DNA of 12,884 bases from Chloroflexota bacterium (GTDB lineage Bacteria > Chloroflexota > Dehalococcoidia > Lucifugimonadales > JACPCL1), in the NCBI GenBank assembly GCA_016210375.1, contig JACQUH010000053.1, positions 1-12,884 of the forward strand. The letters are read 5' to 3'. The notes under the pieces were generated by a model that was not told the DNA's origin, searched no databases, and saw only the letters and a list, made by a program, of their open reading frames with translations. Positions 1 to 7,727 of the stretch are shown here, one piece after another; position 1 is the stretch's first letter; the number at the start of each line of letters is the position of its first letter. Position numbers and translations under genes: made by a program.

Positions 1-19
1 AGCAACGCGTCGGGCACCA

Positions 20-44
20 AGAGACCATCTCAGAATGGGTCTCT
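20..44. other. small inverted repeat, terminator-like hairpin
   Basis: AGAGACC (20-26) pairs with GGTCTCT (38-44) around an 11-base loop and is followed by TT and then ACC. It could be a weak terminator for a gene to the left of the window, but there is no real T-tract. Similar text without the clean stem occurs at 9448-9473 and 12727-12745, so it may instead be one module of the intergenic repeat described at 95-188. Positions 1-223 contain no gene that I can support. Confidence 0.35.
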
Positions 45-94
45 TTACCTCAGCCTGATGGTCATTGACAAAATATCCTGCCACCTGGGTTCCG

Positions 95-188
95 ACCTAA
101 CCCTCTCTGGCTCCCCCTTCCCGCACGGGACGAGGGAGAAGTTAGGTTTGAATCGGTGTGATGCGGCAACGCCGCATCACACCGATTC
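95..188 (+). repeat. two-hairpin intergenic repeat, copy A
   Basis: A C-rich then G-rich imperfect stem (ACCTAACC at 95-102 through AGGTTT at 144-149, with CTCCCCCTTCCC near 111-122 facing GGGACGAGGGAG) leads into a perfect palindrome at 150-188. The palindrome has the 18-base arm GAATCGGTGTGATGCGGC, loop AAC, and the exact complement. It is preceded at 55-72 by a close match to CTGATGGTCATTGACTAA, a motif also found at 12707-12724 and, more diverged, at 9508-9526 and 9724-9741. The palindrome starts 35 bases beyond the stop of the minus-strand gene at 224, so it may act in 3'-end formation or mRNA protection for that gene. Confidence 0.85.
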
Positions 189-223
189 CTCAGAGGGGGC
201 GGACGCCGGGGTCTGCCAGGTGC

Positions 224-916
224 TCAGGGCACGGGAGCAGGGAGGGCAAGGAGCCCGTACAGTCCGGGCCGGAAAGTCCGCACCAGCAGGGTGCCTTTGG
301 CCGGGTCGTAGTTGGTCACCAGGGGTTGCCATCGTCCTTGCTCAGGCTCATAAAGCGCCACAAGCAGGCGGGAAGGGTCGCCGCCGGAAGCTGCCCGCTC
401 CTGGGGGCGCGGGTGCAGGGTCAATCGCACCGGGATCTTGAAGGCTGGAGAGGCGGGTGCTCCCTTGGTGTCGTACATGTCCATGCGGAAGGCCCGTACC
501 AGGGTCTGTCCTTGACCCGTCCCCGGGGCACTGGGGAGGGGGAGTGGTACGTATACAAGCTGCGTCGTCCGGCCCAGGGAGCCGGCGTCAAACTCCCAAG
601 TCACGCGGTCCTGGAGATCGCTCTCGGCGCTGGAGACGGCCACGGAAGGCCGGGGAGGAATCCGGGGTACCGGCCCCTGGAAGATGGGGTCTATCTGGAG
701 GGCAATGCTCCCGGGCGTCGCTGGCGCGGCTACAGGGGTCACTTGGTTGGCGGGCACCACCTCCGGGAAAGAGCCGATAGGCCCGGGCGGCGGAGTGGGC
801 CAGGGTAGCTGGGCCAGGGCGCGGGGAGCTCCGCCCAGGCCGGTGGTCAGGCCAGCTATTGCCAGGCCAAGGCCCAGGGCCAGCGGAATGAGGAGGCCAC
901 GCTTGAACAGAGTCAT
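224..916 (-). CDS. secreted proline-rich hypothetical protein
   Basis: This encodes a 230-residue protein of unknown function, probably exported. The N-terminus is a convincing signal peptide: MTLFKRG, then a Leu/Ala/Gly-rich hydrophobic stretch to about residue 28, with a likely cleavage after ALA near residue 35. The mature part begins with a Pro-rich linker and then a predicted beta-rich region. Its C-terminus (ALYEPEQGRWQPL, then YDPAKGTLLVRTFRPGLYGLLAL) resembles the closing segment of many bacterial surface proteins in which a value is given for a fitted domain followed by a PGLYAL-type strand. That is a recollection of pattern, not a search result. The reading frame stays open upstream to 1030, but the start at 916 is preferred because it puts the signal peptide at the N-terminus; its ribosome site is weak. 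The gene diverges from the DUF4012 gene at 975 with only 58 bases between them, so the two may share a promoter region. Confidence 0.7.
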   Translation of the reverse strand: MTLFKRGLLIPLALGLGLAIAGLTTGLGGAPRALAQLPWPTPPPGPIGSFPEVVPANQVTPVAAPATPGSIALQIDPIFQGPVPRIPPRPSVAVSSAESDLQDRVTWEFDAGSLGRTTQLVYVPLPLPSAPGTGQGQTLVRAFRMDMYDTKGAPASPAFKIPVRLTLHPRPQERAASGGDPSRLLVALYEPEQGRWQPLVTNYDPAKGTLLVRTFRPGLYGLLALPAPVP

Positions 917-974
917 GGTGTCTGGGTTAGTGGTAAGCTGTCTTCTACCGGGGTTTTGATCCTCACGAGGGTTC

Positions 975-3539
975 ATGATACAGGAGAACAAGTCGCCCAA
1001 CAACGGCACGCCCCAGGCCGGAGGGGGCAACCGCCTGCCCCTGGGCGGCTTCCTCCGCCGTCGCCCCCTCCTGACGCTGGCTGCGGGCTTGCTGGCGGTT
1101 TTGGCGGTAGCCTTCGCCGTTCTTCTGTGGAGCGGCCTGCGCGGCGTTTCCCAGGCGCAGAACGACGTCTCTGCGATGGTGACCTCCCTTCAGGGACGCA
1201 GCCTGGAGCAGCTTACCACGCCAGACTCCTACGCTGCGATCATCCGCGATGTCCAGGGGATAGAGGGCGAGCTGGAGGGCCTCCGGCGGCGGAGTCAGGT
1301 TGCCCTCGCCCTGGGGTGGGTCCCCGGCGTGGGCCACGGGGTTCGCCAGGTTGCCACGTTCCTTGAGATGTCCAGTCGCCTGGCCCATGCTGCGCGGTTG
1401 ACGCTGCAGGGGTATGCCCCAGCGGTCCAGGCTCTGAGCGCGGGCGGCCAGATAGACCCCGCCTCGTTGCGCCAGGCCATGGATGCCTCTGGCCCTCTCT
1501 TTGCCGAGGCCAGGGGGGACCTGGCCTCCGCCCGGGACCTGAGGGCGGCCCTGCAAGACCTTGCAGCCCTGGGGGAGCGTGGGCAGGGCTACCTGGAGCT
1601 GGTGGACAAGTACCTCCCCTTGATGGAGCTGGCCGTAGTGGTGGCCCAGGAGGCTCCGGACGCCGTGGGCCAGGCGGTGCAGCTCCGGGAGACGGTGACC
1701 AGCCTGCGAGCCTCCTTCAAGGACCCCTCGGCCCTGCTGACAGACCCGGAGCGCATGGAGGACCGGTTCAATGGATTGCAGGCCCAAGCCCGCGAGCTTG
1801 AGGAGGGGCTAGCCCGCGTGAAGGCCCTGGTCCAGGGTGGCGATCCGCGGGCGAATGAGGCCCTGGACGCCGCCCTGGAGGCGAGTGCCCTGCTGGCGGA
1901 CCTGGGCGACGCCCTCGCTCGCTTCGCCACACTGTCGGGGAAGGTCTTTTCCCTGGGACCGATGACGCCGGAGGCCGGTGCCCTGCTGGGGGTGGAGCTG
2001 CCTGCTCTCCGGCAGCAGGTGGAAAGCGCTCAGGCTCAGCTTGCCCACGTGCAACAGGGCCTGGCAGGGGAGAGCAGCGGCAACGCCCTCCTCTCCCTGG
2101 TGGGCGGTGCGCTTGGCAGCTCATCGGCCCCCTTGCGGCGGGAAGCGGACCTCCTGGCGACGGCCGCCCAGTCCCTGGACTTCCTCTCCTACTTCCTGGG
2201 GTACGATGCTCCCCGCAAACTGCTCCTCGTTGGCCAGAATAGCGACGAGATCCGGGCGACAGGAGGGTTCCTGGGCGTGGTGGTGGAGATGGATATGGAG
2301 AAGGGAGAGCTGAAGGGGCTCCGCTACCTGGAGAGCGATGCGGTGGACTCGCCCACCTATGAGACGAACCCCCTGGCTCCCGAGCCGATCTTCCGCTACC
2401 TGTGGATTTCCCGGTTCCTCTTCCGTGATGCCAACTGGAACCCTCACTTCCCTGCATCGGCCACTCAGGTGGCGGACCTGTACCAGCGGGGCCAGGGAGT
2501 GCAGACGGACGGCGTCATCGCCGTGACGGATGCGATGGTGCTGGACATGGTGGGGGCCTTCGGAGAAATCCGCGTGCCGGAGCTCCCCCAAGCCTTGGAC
2601 CGGGACATGGCGAAGCAGTACGTGAAGGGGGACCTTCAGTACCCGTGCTTGCCTCGGCACGCCTCTGACAGGGGCAAGCGCTGCTTTGATGAAGACCTGT
2701 TCCGGGCCTTGCTCCAACGCCTCTTCTCGCCCATGGCCCCCGAGGTGCGGCCCAGGGTGTTGGAGACGCTGCTTGGGGGTCTGGTGAGCAAGGATATCCT
2801 TGTTCAAGTCTTTGACCCCAAGGCCGCGGAGCTGCTCTGGGAACACAACTGGAACGGGGCGCTACGCCAGGTGGACCACGACTACCTGATGCTCGTGGAC
2901 AGCTCGCTGCCGGGCCATGCACGCTCCGTGGTGCAGCGGCGTGTTCAATACCAGGTGCGCCTGGACCCCCAGGCGGGTATCACCTCGGAACTGCACATAG
3001 AGTATCGGCACCAGGGGAAGACACCGGACCCCAACTGCCGCCAGGCCCTGCCCAAGGCCGAGGGGTGCTACTGGAACTTCCTGCGTCTTTACATCCCTGT
3101 GCTGGCCGAGGACATTCAATCGCCGCCCATACCGCTGCACGAGGGCTCCGAGTGGCTTATCTGGGGCTATGAGCCAGCAGACTCTCTCAGCATCATCAGC
3201 TCCCCCAGGGGCGGGCTCTCTGGCTTTACAGAGATAGGGGGCTACCTGCCCGTGGAACCAGGCACGAGCGTCACGCTGCCCATACGCTATCACCTGCCAG
3301 CCTCCCGCCTGCGGCCCCTGGGCAACGGGGTCTACGAGTACCGTCTGCTGGTTCAGAAGCAGCCTGGCACGCCCGTAGAGCCTGTGACCCTCTTCGCGCA
3401 GCTCCCGACCGGGGCGTCCCTGGTCCAGGCCTCGCCGGTCCCTCCTGAAGGCAGGATGACGCAGCAGGGTGAGTGGGTGCGCATAGATGTGGACCTGGCG
3501 AGGGACACCACCTTTGTAGTGGACTTCAAGGTGGGATAG
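975..3539 (+). CDS. DUF4012 domain-containing membrane-anchored protein
   Basis: This is an 854-residue protein. About 30 basic, polar residues precede one transmembrane helix (about 31-52), so the rest is probably outside the membrane. Residues 60-390 are helical, rich in Ala, Leu, Gln and Glu, and likely coiled-coil. The DUF4012 core starts near residue 400: YDAPRKLLLVGQNSDEIRA followed by TGGFLG (about 410-430), then NWNPHFPASA near 487 and a VQTDGVIAVTD stretch. These match the family pattern (F/Y-D-x-P-K/R, LLL-x-QN, E-x-RATGGF, NW-x-P-x-FP). The C-terminal third is beta-rich and contains two Cys pairs that could form disulfides. The start is chosen from GAGG at 967-970, four bases before ATG. 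The family's function is unsettled; it is common in Chloroflexota and Actinobacteria, sometimes beside cell-surface polysaccharide genes. The divergent secreted protein suggests a cell-envelope role, which is inference. Confidence 0.88.
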   Translation: MIQENKSPNNGTPQAGGGNRLPLGGFLRRRPLLTLAAGLLAVLAVAFAVLLWSGLRGVSQAQNDVSAMVTSLQGRSLEQLTTPDSYAAIIRDVQGIEGELEGLRRRSQVALALGWVPGVGHGVRQVATFLEMSSRLAHAARLTLQGYAPAVQALSAGGQIDPASLRQAMDASGPLFAEARGDLASARDLRAALQDLAALGERGQGYLELVDKYLPLMELAVVVAQEAPDAVGQAVQLRETVTSLRASFKDPSALLTDPERMEDRFNGLQAQARELEEGLARVKALVQGGDPRANEALDAALEASALLADLGDALARFATLSGKVFSLGPMTPEAGALLGVELPALRQQVESAQAQLAHVQQGLAGESSGNALLSLVGGALGSSSAPLRREADLLATAAQSLDFLSYFLGYDAPRKLLLVGQNSDEIRATGGFLGVVVEMDMEKGELKGLRYLESDAVDSPTYETNPLAPEPIFRYLWISRFLFRDANWNPHFPASATQVADLYQRGQGVQTDGVIAVTDAMVLDMVGAFGEIRVPELPQALDRDMAKQYVKGDLQYPCLPRHASDRGKRCFDEDLFRALLQRLFSPMAPEVRPRVLETLLGGLVSKDILVQVFDPKAAELLWEHNWNGALRQVDHDYLMLVDSSLPGHARSVVQRRVQYQVRLDPQAGITSELHIEYRHQGKTPDPNCRQALPKAEGCYWNFLRLYIPVLAEDIQSPPIPLHEGSEWLIWGYEPADSLSIISSPRGGLSGFTEIGGYLPVEPGTSVTLPIRYHLPASRLRPLGNGVYEYRLLVQKQPGTPVEPVTLFAQLPTGASLVQASPVPPEGRMTQQGEWVRIDVDLARDTTFVVDFKVG

Positions 3540-3566
3540 GGCGTTACTTTTGGCAAAAGCCAGGAT

Positions 3567-3588
3567 ACATGGGCGGGGCAGCCCATGT
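3567..3588. terminator. hairpin just after the DUF4012 gene
   Basis: ACATGGGC (3567-3574) pairs perfectly with GCCCATGT (3581-3588) around the loop GGGGCA, 27 bases past the stop codon at 3539. There is no following T-run, so a rho-independent terminator is only possible, not shown. Confidence 0.3.
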
Positions 3589-3606
3589 GCAAGGAGAACG
3601 CGGGCA

Positions 3607-3669
3607 GGGGAAGGGGGAGAAGATAGATTTGAAACGGTGTGATGCGGCAAGGCCGCATCACACCGTTTC
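3607..3669 (+). repeat. two-hairpin intergenic repeat, copy B (5' truncated)
   Basis: The G-rich half of the first stem (GGGGAAGGGGGAGAAG at 3607-3622, then ATAGATTT) is present, but its C-rich partner is missing. The second hairpin is intact at 3631-3669: arm GAAACGGTGTGATGCGGC, loop AAG, exact complement. Compared with copy A, the fourth base of the arm changes (T to A) with the matching change on the other side, so pairing is kept. It sits between the convergent ends of the DUF4012 gene and the DUF4340 gene. The T-rich GTTTCTTCT after it could help termination of plus-strand transcripts. Confidence 0.8.
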
Positions 3670-3732
3670 TTCTGACCATCCTTCCATTGGTTCTGTTTGC
3701 TTGGAGTGGTGACAGGTTTTGAGTTCGCCCAA

Positions 3733-3752
3733 CCCCCGACTTCAGTCGGGGG
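3733..3752. terminator. GC-rich hairpin between convergent genes
   Basis: CCCCCGAC (3733-3740), loop TTCA, and GTCGGGGG (3745-3752) form a perfect 8-base-pair stem. It lies 64 bases downstream (on the minus strand) of the end of the DUF4340 gene and about 190 bases past the DUF4012 gene, in the convergent gap 3540-3816. It could stop transcripts from either side, but no U-tract is present. It resembles the hairpin at 9474-9493 in layout (C-run, AGTCTGAAGGCT-like centre, G-run), so it may be a dispersed repeat. Confidence 0.4.
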
Positions 3753-3816
3753 GATGCAGAACACCCCAAAGCAAACTGAACCCTTCCATGCGGTATTGCT
3801 GCTATCGCTCCAGGTC

Positions 3817-4383
3817 TCAGGAGGCAGTTGGGGTGGCCTCAGCCTCCGGCGCGGGAGTGGGGGTGGGCGGGAGGATGGGCGGCTCCGTGACGAGGCGGTT
3901 GATGACGTCGCCCCAGGCGGAGGTAATGAGGAAAAGGCTATCCTGACCCAGCACCTGGGCGTAGTGGTTAGAGCCATCCGGGGTCTTCTCTCCCAGCAGG
4001 GTGGTGATCTGCTGCCCGCTCTTAAGAGTGACCACGATGGTGGTCAGCGCCGGGTTCAGGCCATAGTCCCTGGGGTTGTCAATGTGCTCCGCGGCCAGGC
4101 GGGCGGAGCGTGGCCCGGTCAGCAGCAGTTGCACTCCACCCCAGCGGTCGTAGTCCACGGGTTGGCCCGTATCGCTGAAGCCCCATCCATCTGGTGTGGA
4201 GGCAAAGGACTGCCTTTGGCCCTGGTACTCCACCTGGATGGCTGTTATCTCGTCAAAGGCCACGTCGTAGAACCAGGGGGGGTTAGGTTCACTCTTGGGC
4301 TTTTGTTGCAGCTCATAGAAAACCACATAGCCGCCCACGACGGCCAGAAGCACTAGCAGGATAAACGATACGCGAAAGCTCAT
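3817..4383 (-). CDS. DUF4340 domain-containing membrane protein
   Basis: This is a 188-residue protein with an N-terminal hydrophobic helix (about 6-23), which probably anchors it to the membrane with the remainder outside. The body reads as a DUF4340 domain: a segment on interaction with a beta strand (DVAFDEITAIQVEYQGQ, about 40-56), a W-containing strand (STPDGWGFSDTG), a short helix, YGLNPALTTIVVTLKSGQQ (about 107-125) and a LLGEKTPDGSNHYAQV stretch. The YGL-x-P-x-x-TI-x-V-x-L-K-x-G pattern is typical of the family. The tail (about 168-188) is Pro/Thr-rich and ends the protein flexibly. It is the last gene of the ABC operon, starting 3 bases after the GldG-like gene's stop, an arrangement found widely for GldG-DUF4340 pairs. 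Its molecular role is unknown; it is likely an accessory subunit of the transporter. Confidence 0.85.
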   Translation of the reverse strand: MSFRVSFILLVLLAVVGGYVVFYELQQKPKSEPNPPWFYDVAFDEITAIQVEYQGQRQSFASTPDGWGFSDTGQPVDYDRWGGVQLLLTGPRSARLAAEHIDNPRDYGLNPALTTIVVTLKSGQQITTLLGEKTPDGSNHYAQVLGQDSLFLITSAWGDVINRLVTEPPILPPTPTPAPEAEATPTAS

Positions 4384-4386
4384 CCC

Positions 4387-6054
4387 TTAGCGTCTCCGCC
4401 ACCAGGCTATGCCAGCCAGGACTGCCATAATCCCCGGCAGTACGAACCAGCTCAGGGCCCGTATGAGTTGCATCTGCCGGCCCGTGACCACAAGAGGCGG
4501 GAACTTGACGGCCTTGGCCCGTACCGCGGCCAGGCTAATGTCCTCGGTGAGCCAGTTCACGGAGTTCAGCAGCAGATCGCGGTTGCTGAGGCTGAACACG
4601 TGGAAGTTGGTGGCGAAGTCGGCGTCGCCGAAGACCACCAGCCGCGCCTCTCGGGGCGCGTTCTCTGCCGGCTTTTCGTTGATGGGAGCGAGGGCCTGAA
4701 GGGCTATGGCCGGCACGAAAACCGCGGGCGCGAGACCCGGGCACGTGTTCACGTTGGGGTCCAGGGTGATGCAGCTCAGAATGGTGGTGCGCGCCAGGGG
4801 GAAAAGGCGGATCGTGTCCGGCATCTCCTCCTGTTTGTAGATGGGCTCCAGCGCTGCTGCACCGGGGAAGTAGGTCTGGTCCAGGGGCAGGGCAATGGAC
4901 CTGCTGGCGTCGGAGTTCGTAAAGAGCTGCTCTTTCTTAATCAGGGGGGTCTGGGGCTGGGCTGCCACGGAGCTGCCCAGGTCAATGATGGTGCCTTCGT
5001 TCACCTTCAACCCCCACTTGCCAAGGAAGGCGCGGAAGGAGGGTGGTGTATTTGGCTCCAGCAACACCATGAGCCTGCCGCCCCCCTTCAGAAAGTCGTG
5101 AAGGAGCTGGGCATCCGCGTCGGGCAGGTCCTGCTGGGGCCCAGCGATGATGATGGCGGCGGCATCGCTGGGGATCGCCGGGGTCTCAGCGAAGGCAAGG
5201 GAGCGTATGCCATAGTTGTCCGAGGCGATTTCGTTCGCTGCCAGTCCGTAGCCCCGGCGGCTGGTCTGGTCGGAGTCGTCGGTGGAGCGTTCGTTGTGGC
5301 CCGTCAAAAAATAGACAATCTTCTGCCCGACGCCGGTGGTTATCAGGAGGGCCGAAGTGAAATCCCGCTCCTGGAAGAGCGGCTGCGCCAGGAGGTAGAT
5401 GCGGCCACTCTCCTGGGCCTCAACGACCACGGTGGGATACTGGGCAACACCGTAGCGCTTGGCCAGGGTGGGCTGGAGGTCAGGGTCAACGAACCGGTAG
5501 TCCAGCTTGCCCTTGGAGCGGTGGCGGAACTCGTTCAGCAGGTTCTCCACGGGAGTCCTGAAAGGCTCCTGTTGCGTATCGCCAGGCACGAAGAGGGCGG
5601 TGGCCAGGATAGGCTCTTTCAGGTTGTCCAGGATGCTGAGGGTCTGAGGGGCCAGGCTGAACTGTTTGGTAGCGGTGGTGTCCCAGCGTGCGGCGTTGCG
5701 GGCGCCCATGACGTACACCAGGACAGCCAAGGCGATGAAGGCCACCGCCATCACTGCCGTGTTGGTGCTGTAACGGCCCCGACGGCCGGTGATGCTCTGG
5801 CGCACGGCGGCGAAGGAGAGCATGAGGCTCACGAGGAGGAGGATGCCTCCCAGGGCGAGGACCGTGTAGCTGGCGCTGCGCAGCTCCGGCAGGAACAGCA
5901 CCAGGGTCCCGCCCAAGAGCAGGGCCGCCAGGCCGCCCAGGGCCAACACGGCGCTCACCGCGCCTTTGATGGTGGTGGGAACAGCCCTCTGGAGCAGTGA
6001 GGCCAGGGTACCGCTGGTCTCCTCTGGAGGCTGGGAGGAAGGCGAGGTGCTCAT
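4387..6054 (-). CDS. GldG-like ABC transporter auxiliary protein
   Basis: This is a 555-residue membrane protein. Three hydrophobic helices lie at about 31-55, 63-84 and 98-117, followed by the family hallmark RWDTT...QFSLAPQTLSILDNL (about 123-145). A large extracytoplasmic region follows, with FVPGD, a TGHNE motif at 251-255 (where GldG-family proteins commonly have TGHGE), and LHDFLKGGGRLMVLLEP. This part resembles the ABC_transp_aux/GldG domain, which is related to Rossmann-like folds. A final helix (about 534-552) ends in a basic WWRRR tail. Bacteroidetes GldG has one N-terminal helix as far as I recall, so the two extra helices here mark a different subtype. The ATG follows directly on the TAG of the permease gene (zero-base gap), which implies translational coupling. 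The cargo of the complex is unknown; gliding motility should not be assumed. Confidence 0.85.
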   Translation of the reverse strand: MSTSPSSQPPEETSGTLASLLQRAVPTTIKGAVSAVLALGGLAALLLGGTLVLFLPELRSASYTVLALGGILLLVSLMLSFAAVRQSITGRRGRYSTNTAVMAVAFIALAVLVYVMGARNAARWDTTATKQFSLAPQTLSILDNLKEPILATALFVPGDTQQEPFRTPVENLLNEFRHRSKGKLDYRFVDPDLQPTLAKRYGVAQYPTVVVEAQESGRIYLLAQPLFQERDFTSALLITTGVGQKIVYFLTGHNERSTDDSDQTSRRGYGLAANEIASDNYGIRSLAFAETPAIPSDAAAIIIAGPQQDLPDADAQLLHDFLKGGGRLMVLLEPNTPPSFRAFLGKWGLKVNEGTIIDLGSSVAAQPQTPLIKKEQLFTNSDASRSIALPLDQTYFPGAAALEPIYKQEEMPDTIRLFPLARTTILSCITLDPNVNTCPGLAPAVFVPAIALQALAPINEKPAENAPREARLVVFGDADFATNFHVFSLSNRDLLLNSVNWLTEDISLAAVRAKAVKFPPLVVTGRQMQLIRALSWFVLPGIMAVLAGIAWWRRR

Positions 6055-6771
6055 CTAGCGCCACCTCCTGGACTCCAGCGTCCTGATGGTCAGGAACAGG
6101 AACACTGTGGTCATGATGAGGTAGTAAAGGATGTCGCTGGTGTCAATGACGCCCCGGGTGAAGGCGTCGTAGTGGCTGGTAAGGGAGATGTGCTCCAGGA
6201 TGGTGGCTGCGGCGCCCCCCACGATGCCGGACACGTTGCTCACCACCGAGAAGAGCAGGATGATCCCAAAGCCCACCGTGGCGGCCACGATCTGGTTGCC
6301 CGTGAAGGCCGAGGCCAGCAGACCTATCGCCAGGGTGGAGGCGCTGTAGAGGAGGATGCCCAGGTAGCCGCTCAAGATCGGCCCAGGGTCCGGGTCCGAG
6401 TAGAACCTCAGAATGAAGACATAGAAAAGGGTGAGGAAGATGCTGGCGGCCAGGATGATGAAGCTGGAAAGGAACTTGCCGATAACGATCTCATAGTCCC
6501 GCACGGGAGCGGTCATGAGCAACTCCAGCGTGCCCATTTTCTGCTCCTCGGCCAGCAGGCGCATGGTCATGATGGGAGGGATCAGCGGCATGAGGAAGAA
6601 AGCGGTGTTACCCAGCAGCCCCCGCACGGAGGCAAGGGCGAAGGGCTGGTCCACTGTGTTGATAAAGAACACGCCCGTCAGGGCCAGGAAGACACCGGCA
6701 ACTACATACGCCATAGGGGACGTGACGTAGGTGGAGAGCTCTTTATAGGCAACCGAGAGAATAATGCGCAT
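6055..6771 (-). CDS. ABC-2 type transporter permease (GldF/NosY-like)
   Basis: This is a 238-residue integral membrane protein with about six hydrophobic helices (roughly 20-40, 55-75, 100-122, 132-155, 160-182 and 212-230). The cytoplasmic loop after helix 2 carries RLLAEEQKMGTLELLMTAPV (71-90), the E-E-x-x-x-GT-x-E-LL-x-TAP motif typical of ABC-2 permeases in the GldF and NosY branch. It begins 2 bases after the ATPase stop codon, and its own stop abuts the start of the GldG-like gene, so all are likely made from one message. AGAGG lies 7 bases before the ATG inside the end of the ATPase gene. It forms the transmembrane channel with the ATPase below. The substrate cannot be read from the sequence. 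Confidence 0.88.
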   Translation of the reverse strand: MRIILSVAYKELSTYVTSPMAYVVAGVFLALTGVFFINTVDQPFALASVRGLLGNTAFFLMPLIPPIMTMRLLAEEQKMGTLELLMTAPVRDYEIVIGKFLSSFIILAASIFLTLFYVFILRFYSDPDPGPILSGYLGILLYSASTLAIGLLASAFTGNQIVAATVGFGIILLFSVVSNVSGIVGGAAATILEHISLTSHYDAFTRGVIDTSDILYYLIMTTVFLFLTIRTLESRRWR

Positions 6772-6773
6772 GG

Positions 6774-7727
6774 CTATGCCTCTTCCGTCGTGGTGAGCCG
6801 GAGGAAGATGTCCTCCAGGCTCATGGTCACGGCGCCGAGCCTCAGCAGGCCCCAGCCGTGTTCCACCACCGTTTTAGCCAGGGCGATCCGCATCTCGTCC
6901 CCTCGTCTGCTCATGACAGAGTAGATGCCCCTCCCATCGCCCAGGTCGGTAAACGTCACGTCCTGCACCCCCTGGACGGCCCGTAGCGCCCTCACCACCT
7001 GGCCAGTGGGGCCGACTACCTCCAACTGGATACGCTCGGTGCCCTCCAGTCGCTCCGCCAGGGCCTGGGGGGTGTCCACCGCCACGATCTGCCCCTCGTG
7101 GATGATGATGACTCGCTGGCATATCATGCTCACCTCGGGCAGGATATGGGTGGAGAGGATGATGGTGTGCTCGCCGCCCAGGTCCTTGATAAGCTGGCGA
7201 GTCTCCACCACTTGGATGGGGTCTATCCCCACGGTCGGCTCATCCAGCACCAGGACCTCGGGCTCGTGAAGGATAGCCTGGGCCACGCCCACGCGCTGGC
7301 GAAACCCCTTGGACAGCTTGGCGATGTGGGAGGAGTAGTAGTCCTCCAGGCGGCATATTTGCACCACCTCGCTGATGCGTCGCTGGAGGTCTGTGGCTTC
7401 CATGCCCCGGATGGTGCCCATGAAGTGCAGGTAATCCTTCACCTTCATGTCGGTGTACAGGGGCACCGTCTCTGGCAGGTACCCGATGCGACGGCGGGCC
7501 TCCAGGGACTGCGAAACTACATCGTAGCCGGCGATGCTGGCAGTGCCGCTGGTGGGCGGCATGAAGCCAGTAAGGATGCGCATGGTGGTGGTCTTGCCGG
7601 CGGCGTTGGGGCCCAGGAACCCAAGGATCTCGCCCCTGTGGGCGGTAAAGGAGACATCGGTAATGGCAGGGAAGTCGCCAAAATACTTGGTGAGGTGGCT
7701 GGCCTCTATCATAACCTCTGTGCTCAT
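6774..7727 (-). CDS. ABC transporter ATP-binding protein (GldA-like)
   Basis: This is a 317-residue ATPase that powers the ABC-2 complex encoded by the next three genes. All nucleotide-binding motifs are visible: Walker A GPNAAGKTT (39-47), the YLPE segment in the Q-loop position (83-86, as in CcmA/GldA-type proteins), signature LSKGFRQRVG (138-147), Walker B VLVLDEPTVGIDP (158-170) and the H-loop STH (192-194). About 90 residues after the core form the C-terminal domain usual in this subfamily. First gene of the operon. The ATG at 7727 is chosen over an internal ATG five codons later. A GAGGAGGGAG stretch lies about 13 bases upstream, which is a long spacing. No convincing promoter was recognised upstream. 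Confidence 0.92.
   Translation of the reverse strand: MSTEVMIEASHLTKYFGDFPAITDVSFTAHRGEILGFLGPNAAGKTTTMRILTGFMPPTSGTASIAGYDVVSQSLEARRRIGYLPETVPLYTDMKVKDYLHFMGTIRGMEATDLQRRISEVVQICRLEDYYSSHIAKLSKGFRQRVGVAQAILHEPEVLVLDEPTVGIDPIQVVETRQLIKDLGGEHTIILSTHILPEVSMICQRVIIIHEGQIVAVDTPQALAERLEGTERIQLEVVGPTGQVVRALRAVQGVQDVTFTDLGDGRGIYSVMSRRGDEMRIALAKTVVEHGWGLLRLGAVTMSLEDIFLRLTTTEEA

Noticed and set aside
917..1030. N-terminal extension of the secreted protein to 1030
   Set aside because: The extension overlaps the DUF4012 start and would bury the signal peptide behind 38 unlikely residues.
2862..3977. 371-codon open frame on the minus strand
   Set aside because: It overlaps the end of the DUF4012 gene, a repeat copy and the start of the DUF4340 gene's 3' region; no domain or start signal supports it.
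4468..6000. 510-codon open frame on the plus strand
   Set aside because: It is antisense to the GldG-like gene in a GC-rich sequence. Its protein is Gly/Gln/Val/His-rich with no recognisable domain, while the minus strand encodes clear family motifs.
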